This document shows, in pieces, positions 23,758 to 31,077 of a stretch of 32,578 bases of DNA (position 1 is the stretch's first letter; the number at the start of each line of letters is the position of its first letter). Both the position numbers and the translations under genes were made by a program. A model generated the notes under the pieces. That model was not told the DNA's origin. It saw nothing but the letters and a program-made list of their open reading frames with translations, and made no database searches. The stretch comes from Deltaproteobacteria bacterium (GTDB taxonomy: Bacteria > Myxococcota_A > UBA9160 > SZUA-336): the NCBI GenBank assembly GCA_019311115.1, contig JAFDDB010000066.1, forward strand, positions 1 through 32,578, in the 5' to 3' direction.

Positions 23758-24957
23758 ATGACGCTCCCTCCCATCGTGAAGTGCATCCCGGCCTTGCTCT
23801 GTCTCGCGGCAGTGTCTGGAGACGTGCCGGTGGGAGCCGAGCGGGTAGATATGTATCCGCCGGAGCCGGCGATGTGGACGCCGAGAAACGTCGTAGCCGG
23901 CGTCACGTCGGTCTTCGGCTTCTACAGCCACTGGTACCGCGAGAAGCGGGTCGTGATCGAGACGGTTCCCGCCGACACCGAGCTGAGCCTCTACTACCTG
24001 CGGGGCAACTTCCAGAAGCGCTTCGAGCGCGTCGACGCCCCGGTCGTGGTGGAGCTTCCGAGCCGCATCGACTCCTCCAGCCATGACACGTTCCGGTTGC
24101 GGGTCTCCAAGGACGGCTACCTCGTCGAAGAGAAGCGCTTCAAGGTGCACAAGGTGCCCGACAGGCTGCTGATCGAGCTGGCACCGCTGCCGAACTCGCT
24201 CACGTTTCTCGGCCAGACGCACCTCGGCAACCGGACGACGCTGACGCTGCGCACCACCGAGGAGCCGCAGGTTCGCATGGCGAAGGGAAGCCAGAAGAAC
24301 AGCTTCACCATGGCGCTCACCGAGACCGCGAACAAGCTCGAGGTGACGCCCGAGATCAGCAGCGGCTTCATCGAGGGGATCGAGATCGCACAGCTCGGCG
24401 CGGACCTGTTGCTGCGGGTGGCCACGACGGCGCCCGACCTCGAGGTCCGGTCGCGCGCGTCGCGCGACCCGGTGCGCCGCGAGTTCGTGATCACGCTCGA
24501 CCTGACTCCCCCGGGAGCGCGGCTGGTCACGCCCGGCGACATCTCGGGAGAGCTCGCCGCGATCTCCTTCTCCGGCCCCGGCCGCTGCGGCGGACGCTTC
24601 GAAGGCGTGCTGCGCGAAGAGCTCGACGCCGGCGCCGTCTCTCGCGCGTTCCGCGGAGGCGGCTCCGTTACCGCGTACTACCGCGAGGAGTCGATGCGAA
24701 AGCTCGGCCGGCTCGACACCGGACGCGTCCACTCCGTGTCGGGGGACACGTTCCGCATCGGCTCACCGATCGAGTTCGAGATGGCCATGCAATCCGCGGC
24801 CGACATTCGCGGGTACTTCGCGCTGCTCGGCGTGATCGCGCGCGGACAGGACGACCCCGAGACCTTCCTGCGCTCGCTGCTCGCACCCGAAACCTCGGCC
24901 GCCGACTTCGAGTCGATCTACCGCAAGGCTGACCGCGCCTACCAAAGCTGCGCCTGA
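23758..24957 (+). CDS. Exported protein of unknown function with PEGA-like segment
   Basis: 399 residues, ATG at 23758 with no clear ribosome binding site; a GTG at 23776 is another choice. Residues 8-28 (KCIPALLCLAAVSGDVPVGA) form a signal peptide. Residues 64-130 (VVIETVPADTELSLYYLRG ... LRVSKDGYLVEEKRF) look like a PEGA-type beta-sandwich, as in surface-layer and signalling proteins. The remainder is mixed beta with no recognisable catalytic motif; two mature cysteines (277 and 398) could form a disulfide. Probably periplasmic. The gene lies between moaC and radC; a 4-codon mini-frame ending in its start codon precedes it. Confidence 0.7.
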   Translation: MTLPPIVKCIPALLCLAAVSGDVPVGAERVDMYPPEPAMWTPRNVVAGVTSVFGFYSHWYREKRVVIETVPADTELSLYYLRGNFQKRFERVDAPVVVELPSRIDSSSHDTFRLRVSKDGYLVEEKRFKVHKVPDRLLIELAPLPNSLTFLGQTHLGNRTTLTLRTTEEPQVRMAKGSQKNSFTMALTETANKLEVTPEISSGFIEGIEIAQLGADLLLRVATTAPDLEVRSRASRDPVRREFVITLDLTPPGARLVTPGDISGELAAISFSGPGRCGGRFEGVLREELDAGAVSRAFRGGGSVTAYYREESMRKLGRLDTGRVHSVSGDTFRIGSPIEFEMAMQSAADIRGYFALLGVIARGQDDPETFLRSLLAPETSAADFESIYRKADRAYQSCA

Positions 24958-24999
24958 ACGCCCCTCACTCCTCTGCACCGGTCCCGCGGAGGATACTCG

Positions 25000-25740
25000 T
25001 TGTCCGACACCGACCCGCCGCTCACGCGGACGGCGCCGCGGCTTCCGCGGCCCGAAGACCGGGGGCGCCCGCGTGAACGCCTGCGCCTCGAGGGCGCAGA
25101 CCGCCTGTCGCTGGAAGAGCTGCTCGCGCTGGTGCTGCGCACCGGTGCGGGCGGACAGAGCGTACTCGCCGTCGCCGGCGCGTTGGTGCGGAGGTTCGCG
25201 ACGCTCGACGGCATCGCGCGCGCCGGTGACGCGGAGTTGCTGGCGGTCCGCGGGCTGGGACTGGCCAAGCTGGGCGCGCTGCGCGCCGCCCTGGAACTCG
25301 GGGCGCGTCACGCCTGCCACCCGCTGCATCCCGGGACGCGGCTCGACTCGCCCGAGCGCGTGTTCGCGCACTTCCGGCCGCGGCTGCGACACCTGCGCCA
25401 GGAGGTGTTCTTCGCGCTGCTGCTCGACAGCCGTCACCGCCTGATCCGCGAGGTCGAGGTGAGCCGCGGCAGCCTCAACCAGAGCCTGGTGCACCCACGC
25501 GAGGTCTTCTCGACGGCGCTGCGTGAGTCCGCCGCCGCCATCGTGGTGGTCCACAACCACCCGAGCGGCGATCCCGAGCCCAGCCGAGAAGACGGCGAGG
25601 TCACGCGGAGGCTCGCGCAGGCCGGAGACATCCTGGGCATCCGGCTGGTGGACCACCTGGTGATCGGGGCCGATGAGTTCAGGAGCTTCGCGCGCATGGG
25701 CTGGCTGCCGGCTCAAGCTCAACGGCCTCCCGGCCGATGA
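25000..25740 (+). CDS. radC: RadC-family JAB-domain protein
   Basis: 246 residues. TTG start at 25000 behind a clear GGAGG (spacing about 8). An N-terminal helix-hairpin-helix-like part (LSLEELLALVLRTGAGG; LLAVRGLGLAKLGAL) precedes a JAB1/MPN-like metalloprotein domain with His185-x-His187-Pro, Ser195 and Asp198 in HNHPSGDPEPSREDGE and the RLVDHLVIG strand. Once linked to DNA repair, its true role is unsettled. Its stop overlaps an upstream ATG of the PilZ frame. Confidence 0.92.
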   Translation: MSDTDPPLTRTAPRLPRPEDRGRPRERLRLEGADRLSLEELLALVLRTGAGGQSVLAVAGALVRRFATLDGIARAGDAELLAVRGLGLAKLGALRAALELGARHACHPLHPGTRLDSPERVFAHFRPRLRHLRQEVFFALLLDSRHRLIREVEVSRGSLNQSLVHPREVFSTALRESAAAIVVVHNHPSGDPEPSREDGEVTRRLAQAGDILGIRLVDHLVIGADEFRSFARMGWLPAQAQRPPGR

Positions 25741-25757
25741 ACGGTCGGGAGGCTTGC

Positions 25758-26114
25758 ATGTCCGACGAGCGGAACTACGAGGGCTCTGAGCGCCGCCGCG
25801 ACTCGCGCGTGCCGCTGAAGGTCCCCGTCGACTACAGCTCCGTGGACGATTTCTTCACCGAGTTCTCCGCCAACATCAACGAGGGCGGGGTGTTCGTCGC
25901 GATGGAGAAGCCTCCGGAGCTCGACACCGAGGTCCACCTGCAGTTCCGCCTGCCGGGCGCCGACCAGCCGGTCCTGGTGAACGGCCGCGTCGCCTGGACG
26001 AGCGACGGCGAAGACGGCGAGCCCGCCGGATTTGGCGTCGAGTTCCAGGACCTGCCCGGAGAGATCCGCGAGGCGATCAACGGGGTCGTCCGCAACCTGC
26101 GGACCAGGGATTAG
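25758..26114 (+). CDS. PilZ-domain protein (TIGR02266-like)
   Basis: 118 residues from ATG at 25758, preferred because GGGAGG lies 6 bases upstream; an ATG at 25737 would add 7 codons and overlap radC. ERRRDSRVPLKVPVDY contains the basic RxxxR switch of PilZ domains and SANINEGGVFVAMEKPPELDTEV takes the place of the (D/N)xSxxG strand, with Asn instead of Ser. LPGADQPVLVNGRVAWT and FGVEFQDL complete the barrel. PilZ proteins are usually c-di-GMP receptors; the altered second motif makes binding uncertain. Confidence 0.85.
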   Translation: MSDERNYEGSERRRDSRVPLKVPVDYSSVDDFFTEFSANINEGGVFVAMEKPPELDTEVHLQFRLPGADQPVLVNGRVAWTSDGEDGEPAGFGVEFQDLPGEIREAINGVVRNLRTRD

Positions 26115-26156
26115 CGCTAAGCGCGCCCGCGACATCCCGGTCTAGAACGGGATGTC
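26111..26156. terminator. Two inverted repeats between convergent PilZ and ssb genes
   Basis: TTAGCGCTAA (26111-26120) is a perfect palindrome covering the PilZ stop. GACATCCCG (26131-26139) and CGGGATGTC (26148-26156) form a perfect 9-bp stem with an 8-base loop containing the ssb stop. No U-tract. Confidence 0.45.
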
Positions 26157-26591
26157 GTCGTCTCCGCCCGCGCCGCCCGCGCCGCCCGCGCCGCCCGGAG
26201 GCGGTCCCGCAGGCCCCTCCGGTTCGCCCTGGCCCCCGCGGTACGAGCTGCCCGAATCTCCCTGTGGTCGCGGTCCGACGAAGTTGATCCGGTCCGCCAC
26301 GACCTCCGTCGTGTACCGCTTGTTGCCGTCCTTGTCTTCCCAGTCTCGAGTCTGCAGCTTCCCTTCGATGTAGACCGTTCGGCCCTTGGACAGGTACTCG
26401 CCGGCAAACTCGGCGAGCTTCCGCCAAGCAACGATGCGGTGCCACTCGGTCCGGTCCACGCGCTGTCCGTCCTTGTTCGTGTAGCTCTCGTCCGTTGCGA
26501 CCGAGAAGTTCGCGACGGGCGCGCCGCCCGGCGTGTATCGCAGTTCTGGATCTCGTCCGAGATTTCCGACAAGGATGACCCTGTTCGCCAT
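26142..26591 (-). CDS. ssb: Single-stranded DNA-binding protein
   Basis: 149 residues, ATG at 26591. The OB fold occupies about residues 1-110 ([69 protein letters not shown]). A glycine/proline-rich linker with GGAGGAGGAGG follows and the acidic tip DDDIPF, by which SSB recruits replication and repair proteins, ends it. It binds single-stranded DNA as a tetramer at replication forks. The gene is convergent to PilZ and divergent from uppP; the 218-base upstream region has an extended -10-like TGTGATAGT on its strand. Confidence 0.95.
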   Translation of the reverse strand: MANRVILVGNLGRDPELRYTPGGAPVANFSVATDESYTNKDGQRVDRTEWHRIVAWRKLAEFAGEYLSKGRTVYIEGKLQTRDWEDKDGNKRYTTEVVADRINFVGPRPQGDSGSSYRGGQGEPEGPAGPPPGGAGGAGGAGGDDDIPF

Positions 26592-26809
26592 TGTGGGGGT
26601 TCCCCATGTGGAGGAGGTGAGGCCGAGCAGACTATCACAAGACTTGCCTTTCCCGAGGAGTTCCCGATCTTGATCGGTCCCCCCCGGGGTCGGGTTTCGC
26701 CGACGCTGTGTACGCGCCTTCGCGTGGACACGGCGCCTCTGGATCGCGGCCGGGGTTCGATGCACCACGGTCGAGGCAACGCGACGCTACGGGACGCGAG
26801 GAGGGGGGA
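26592..26809. promoter_or_regulatory. ssb/uppP divergent promoter region
   Basis: 218 bases between divergent starts. On the ssb strand TGTGATAGT (about 26628-26636) resembles an extended -10 without a good -35; on the other side only a run GAGGAGGGGGGA before the uppP TTG is clear. No operator recognised. Confidence 0.3.
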
Positions 26810-27613
26810 TTGACGCTGCTACAGGCACTGCTGCTCGGCGTGCTCCAGGGGGTGACGGAGTTCCTGCCGATCTCCTCGTCCGGACACCTGGCGCTGGTGC
26901 AGCGGCTCATGCCGGACATCTCGACGCCGTTCCTGCTCTTCGAGGTGGTCGTGCACCTGGGCACCCTCTGCGCGATCGGCCTGGTGCTGCGCGCGAGGAT
27001 CCTGGCGCTGCTGGTCGCGGCGCGCTCGTTCCTGCCCGGCTCGACCGCGGGCGACCCGGTGGACCGCCGCTGGATCTTGCTGATCGCCGTGGCGAGCCTG
27101 CCGACGGCCGCCATCGGCCTGGCGCTGCGCGGCCCCGTCGAGGGGGCGCTTCATCGGCCGGCGCTGGTCGGGGTCGCGTTGCTGGTGACGGCCGTCATTC
27201 TGCTGCTCTCGGAGCGCCTGGGCCGGCGCAAGCGCGGTCCCGAGGATCTCGGGGTTGTGGACGCCCTGTGGATAGGCGTCGCGCAGGGACTTGCGGTGTT
27301 CCCGGGCATCTCGCGCTCCGGCGCGACGATCGCCGCCGGACTGTGGCGTGACGCGCGTGGAGAGGTCGCCGTGGAGTTCTCGTTGCTGGTCTCGATCCCC
27401 GCGGTCGCGGGCGCCACGCTGCTCGTCGCCCTGACGGCCGACGGCCGCCTGCAGGCGTCCGACCTGGCTCCGCTGGCCGTAGGCTTCGTCTCGGCCTTCG
27501 CTGCGGGGGTGCTGGCGCTGCGGGCATTGCAGTGGGCCGTCGCGAAACGGAAACTCCTTCCGTTCGCGGGGTATTGCGGGCTGGTCGGAGCAGGAGCGAT
27601 CGCCCTTGGCTAA
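26810..27613 (+). CDS. uppP: Undecaprenyl-diphosphatase UppP (BacA)
   Basis: 267 residues, the normal length. TTG at 26810 chosen because AGGAGG stands 5-8 bases upstream; the longer frame has no support. Multi-spanning membrane enzyme that dephosphorylates undecaprenyl pyrophosphate so the lipid carrier can be reused in peptidoglycan and polysaccharide export. Glu17 and Glu-rich motif GVTEFLPISSSGH (14-26) and the second motif PGISRSG (165-171, Arg169) form the active site. The gene overlaps ftsK by 8 bases. Confidence 0.95.
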   Translation: MTLLQALLLGVLQGVTEFLPISSSGHLALVQRLMPDISTPFLLFEVVVHLGTLCAIGLVLRARILALLVAARSFLPGSTAGDPVDRRWILLIAVASLPTAAIGLALRGPVEGALHRPALVGVALLVTAVILLLSERLGRRKRGPEDLGVVDALWIGVAQGLAVFPGISRSGATIAAGLWRDARGEVAVEFSLLVSIPAVAGATLLVALTADGRLQASDLAPLAVGFVSAFAAGVLALRALQWAVAKRKLLPFAGYCGLVGAGAIALG

Positions 27614-29912
27614 GCGTGCGCGGAAGAAGACGGGAGAATCGGGCGCCCGGCGACCGGCCGACGCGGTGCGCGTGCCCGGACGGCTCGAGGCCGAGGCGGT
27701 CGCCGTCGGGCTCTTCGCCCTGGCCGCGTTCCTCGAAGTCTCGCTGTTCTCGTACTCGCCGTCGGATCCCTGGTGGGGCTTCGGCGCGCCGGTCGAGAAC
27801 CTGTGTGGACCCGCAGGCGCAGCCCTCGCCGGCGTGCTGGCCGGGGGCCTCGGACAGGCGGCGCACATGCTGCCGCTCGCCGCGGTCTGGATCGCCCTTC
27901 GCTACCTGCGCGGACTCCCGATCCGCGCGCGCTGGATCCCGCTGACCGCGTGGACGGGGTTCGCGTTCGCGCTCGCCGGAAGTCTCGACGCCTTCGAGCG
28001 CAGCTTCCCCGGCTCGCTGCCCGCCGCGGCCGGCGGTGCGCTCGGAAGCCGGCTGGTCGACGGACTCGCGAGCGCGTTCTACCTGCCGGGGACGCACCTC
28101 CTGCTGGGCGTCGGTCTCGTGCTCACGCTGCTCGCGGCCACGGGGCTCTCGATCCGCGACGCCGTCACCCTGCTGCGGCGCGGCACGCGCCGGGTCCTGC
28201 GCACGGTCGGGCAGGTCGCCGTCGTGAGCTTCGTTCGCACGCGCCGGCGCATCGAGCGGGGCCTCGAGGCGCGGCGGGAGGCGCGGCGTGAGGTGGACGC
28301 GGTCGCCGGCGAGCCGAGCGCAGCGGCCGTGCCGCGCGCGGCCCCCACGCTGCCGCGCCGCCGGCCCGACGGCGACCCAGAAGTCGTCGAACACCCGCCC
28401 GCGCAGGTGCCGGCGCGCCAGCAGGCGCTTCCATTCCAGGACGAGACTCCCGCCGGCCCCAAGGGTCCCTACAAGCTGCCCGATCTCGACCTGCTCGCGC
28501 AGGGCTCCGAGGGCGACCGGAACGTAGACCGGGACCTCCTGATCAAGAACTCGCGCGTGCTCGAGAAGAAGCTCGCGGACTTCGGCGTGCTCGGGCGCGT
28601 GGTCAAGGTCCACCCCGGACCCGTGATCACCATGTACGAGTTCGAGCCGGCGCCGGGCGTCAAGGTCTCGCGCATCGTCAACCTGTCTGACGACCTGGCG
28701 CTGGCGCTTCGCGCGATGGCGGTGCGCATCGTCGCGCCGATTCCCGGCAAGAGCGTCGTGGGAGTCGAGGTGCCGAATACCGCGCGCGAGGTCGTGGTGC
28801 TGCGCGACCTGCTCTCGCACCCGAGCTACTCCGAGCCGGCCTCGAAGCTCACGCTGGTGCTCGGCAAGGACATCTTCGGCGCGCCGGTCACGGCGGACCT
28901 CGCCGCCATGCCGCACCTGCTGGTCGCGGGCGCCACGGGCTCTGGAAAGTCGGTCTTCCTCAACACCATCCTATGCAGCCTCTTCTACAAGGCCACGCCC
29001 GACGAAGTGAAGCTGCTGCTGATCGACCCGAAGATGCTCGAGTTCTCGATGTACCAGGGCATCCCGCACCTGATCACCGACGTGGTGACCGACCCCAAGC
29101 GCGCCGCCGCCGCGCTGATGGGCGTCGTCCACAAGATGGAGCAGCGCTACAAGCTGATGTCCGAGCGCGGCGTTCGGAACATCGCCCAGTACAACCGCTT
29201 GCTCCGCAAGGAGCGCGGGCAGGCGCGCAGCGAGGACGGGCAGCCGCTCGAGCCCCTTCCGTACATCGTCGTCGTGATCGACGAGTTGGCCGACCTGATG
29301 ATCGTCGCGGCGCGAGACGTCGAGGAGTCGCTGATGCGGCTGGCGCAGATGGCACGCGCCGCCGGCATCCACCTGGTGCTCGCCACCCAGCGCCCGTCGG
29401 TCGACGTGCTGACCGGGATCATCAAGGCGAACTTCCCGTCGCGGATCGCGTTCCAGGTCAGCTCGCGTACCGACTCGCGAACCGTGCTCGACGCCAACGG
29501 CGCGGAGCGCCTGCTGGGGCAGGGTGACATGCTCTTCATTCCGCCCGGCGTCTCGCGGCTCGAGCGCCTGCACGGTGCGTTCGTCTCCGACAAGGAGATC
29601 CAGCTGCTCTGCGACTCGCTGCGCGCCCAGGGCGAGCCCGAATTCGACGAGACGCTGATCCGTCTGAAGGAGGAGAGCGACCGGAAGGAGGCGCGGGGCG
29701 GGGATTACGATGAGCTCTTCGACGAGGCGGTGGACGTCATTGCGCGTCACCGCATTGCGTCGATCTCGTTCATCCAGCGCAAATTGAAGATCGGCTACAA
29801 CCGCTCCGCCCGCCTCGTCGAACAGATGGAAGCTGATGGCATCGTGGGCCCGCAGGAAGGAACCAAGGCGCGTGAGATCTTTGTTCGACCCGTCGAAGAG
29901 GAACAGGCGTAG
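27606..29912 (+). CDS. ftsK: DNA translocase FtsK/SpoIIIE family
   Basis: 768 residues, TTG start at 27606 in the uppP stop region (8-base overlap). Four hydrophobic segments in the first ~180 residues are the membrane domain; the linker (about 200-290) is short and proline/alanine rich. The alpha/beta motor begins near 290; Walker A GATGSGKS is 442-449, the Walker B is IVVVIDELADLMI and the LATQRPSVDVLTGIIKANFPSRIAF block is typical. The C-terminal gamma winged helix (from about 695: FDEAVDVIARHRIASISFIQRKLKIGYNRSARL) reads KOPS sites and activates XerCD. Complete and apparently functional; it clears chromosome ends through the septum. Confidence 0.95.
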   Translation: MAKRARKKTGESGARRPADAVRVPGRLEAEAVAVGLFALAAFLEVSLFSYSPSDPWWGFGAPVENLCGPAGAALAGVLAGGLGQAAHMLPLAAVWIALRYLRGLPIRARWIPLTAWTGFAFALAGSLDAFERSFPGSLPAAAGGALGSRLVDGLASAFYLPGTHLLLGVGLVLTLLAATGLSIRDAVTLLRRGTRRVLRTVGQVAVVSFVRTRRRIERGLEARREARREVDAVAGEPSAAAVPRAAPTLPRRRPDGDPEVVEHPPAQVPARQQALPFQDETPAGPKGPYKLPDLDLLAQGSEGDRNVDRDLLIKNSRVLEKKLADFGVLGRVVKVHPGPVITMYEFEPAPGVKVSRIVNLSDDLALALRAMAVRIVAPIPGKSVVGVEVPNTAREVVVLRDLLSHPSYSEPASKLTLVLGKDIFGAPVTADLAAMPHLLVAGATGSGKSVFLNTILCSLFYKATPDEVKLLLIDPKMLEFSMYQGIPHLITDVVTDPKRAAAALMGVVHKMEQRYKLMSERGVRNIAQYNRLLRKERGQARSEDGQPLEPLPYIVVVIDELADLMIVAARDVEESLMRLAQMARAAGIHLVLATQRPSVDVLTGIIKANFPSRIAFQVSSRTDSRTVLDANGAERLLGQGDMLFIPPGVSRLERLHGAFVSDKEIQLLCDSLRAQGEPEFDETLIRLKEESDRKEARGGDYDELFDEAVDVIARHRIASISFIQRKLKIGYNRSARLVEQMEADGIVGPQEGTKAREIFVRPVEEEQA

Positions 29913-30549
29913 CCGCGCGCAGGCGCTCGTCGCGCTCGCCGCGGTGGCCCTGCTCGGCTCGGCGGCGGGGCCAGAACCGGCCGATTCCGTCCTGGCTGCG
30001 CTGCAGGCGCGCTACGAGGGCATCGCGGACCTGCGCGCCGACTTCGTGCAGGAAGCCCACGTGGCGTCGATCGACAAGTTCGACCGGTCGTCGGGCCGCG
30101 TGGTCATGCAGCGCCCGGGACGCATGCGTTGGGAGTACAGTACTCCCGAGAAGCGCGTGATCGTCGTAGACGAGGGGATGCTGCGGGTGTACACGCCGTC
30201 GGATTCGCAGCTCCAGGTCCTGCCGGTGTCGGGCGCCTTCTCGTCGATGGCGCTCGGCTTCCTGCTCGGCGACGGCGACCTGCGCCAGAGCTTCATTGGC
30301 GAGCGCCTCGACGCGGGCTCGCGCGACGAGATCGGTATCCGCCTGCGGCCGCGCGAGGACTCCGCGTTCGAGCGTCTCGAGCTGTGGCTCGCGAAGGACT
30401 CGCACCAGGTGGTGGAGTCCATCGTGTTCGACCTGTTCGGCAACCGGACGAGCGTGCGCTTCGCGGAGATCCGCGAGAACGTCGGCGTCGACGACGGCGT
30501 CTTCGAGATCGAGGTCCCGGAGGGCACCGAGATCGTGGATCTGCGATGA
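29872..30549 (+). CDS. lolA: Outer-membrane lipoprotein carrier LolA
   Basis: 225 residues from GTG at 29872; ATG at 29836 is an alternative that overlaps ftsK further. A positively charged N-terminus (KRNRRSR), hydrophobic ALVALAAVALLGSA and small-residue end form a signal peptide. The mature part matches the LolA half-barrel: RYEGIADLRADFVQEAHVAS, GRVVMQRPGRMRWEYSTPEKR and VVDEGMLRVYTPSDSQL, LGFLLGDGDL. It carries mature lipoproteins from the LolCDE exporter across the periplasm. Shows an outer membrane; the lgt at 16712 and lipoprotein at 11343 fit. It overlaps ftsK by about 40 bases, so the two are translationally coupled. Confidence 0.9.
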   Translation: MRSLFDPSKRNRRSRAQALVALAAVALLGSAAGPEPADSVLAALQARYEGIADLRADFVQEAHVASIDKFDRSSGRVVMQRPGRMRWEYSTPEKRVIVVDEGMLRVYTPSDSQLQVLPVSGAFSSMALGFLLGDGDLRQSFIGERLDAGSRDEIGIRLRPREDSAFERLELWLAKDSHQVVESIVFDLFGNRTSVRFAEIRENVGVDDGVFEIEVPEGTEIVDLR

Positions 30550-30591
30550 CGCGAAAAGCGGCAGAGGACCGACGGACGCCGTCAACGAACT

Positions 30592-30613
30592 GGCGCGCAG
30601 CGCCTTGCGCGCC
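30592..30613 (+). terminator. Hairpin downstream of lolA
   Basis: GGCGCGCA - GCGCCT - TGCGCGCC, perfect 8-bp stem 43 bases after the lolA stop, without a U-tract; possible end of the uppP-ftsK-lolA transcript. Confidence 0.4.
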
Positions 30614-30708
30614 CGTGCCTGTCGCGGGTGTCGCTTCGGGGGCCGGGCCGTGCGCCGATCCCTCTTTGTTTTCGCGGGTTTGGACCGGGCGACGCACGCC
30701 GGTGTCGG

Positions 30709-30736
30709 TTGACACGGGTCGACCGTTTGCTAGCTT
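30709..30736 (+). promoter_or_regulatory. Promoter-like element upstream of the proteasome ATPase gene
   Basis: Perfect -35 TTGACA (30709-30714), 16-base spacer, -10 TAGCTT (30731-30736). It would start RNA near 30743, giving a leader over 330 bases long to the first ATG (31078) or 430 to the second. Confidence 0.55.
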
Positions 30737-31077
30737 CGCCAGGTCACCTAAGTGAGCGTTTTTACTAACGAATCTGGGATTTCTGGAAGCGCTTCGGGGC
30801 ACGCGCTGCACGCCGTGCACGTGACCGGGAGCGGCTCCGCGCCACCGATCCCGCCCGTATCGCGACTTGAAAGAGAACGCATGCCGCGCGGCGGATGGCG
30901 ATACCTGATGTATTTTCAGATGGTTAGCTTGAGTGTCGGGTCACGTACGGACCTCTTCGCAGCGGGCGAGGGACGCCTGCTGTGCCGGCGGACTGCACCC
31001 GTGCTGCCACGGCGATCCTCTTGGTATGTCCTTTGCAAATTCCAGGGGTTTGCTCTTGGCCGGAGGCAACGAAAAGC

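Larger units (their letters stand above)
30550..31077 (+). promoter_or_regulatory. Intergenic region upstream of the proteasome ATPase gene
   Basis: 528 bases with no convincing gene: an open frame of 109 codons is present but its third positions are not G/C biased like the neighbours. It contains a hairpin at 30592-30613 after lolA, a strong promoter-like element (30709-30736), an imperfect dyad TCACCTAAGTGA (about 30746-30757) followed by a T-run, and a purine-rich GGAGG before 31078. Confidence 0.5.

Noticed and set aside
26628-26652. NrdR-like CACAAGACTTG upstream of ssb
   Set aside because: The core fails at key positions and there is no second box at a helical spacing.
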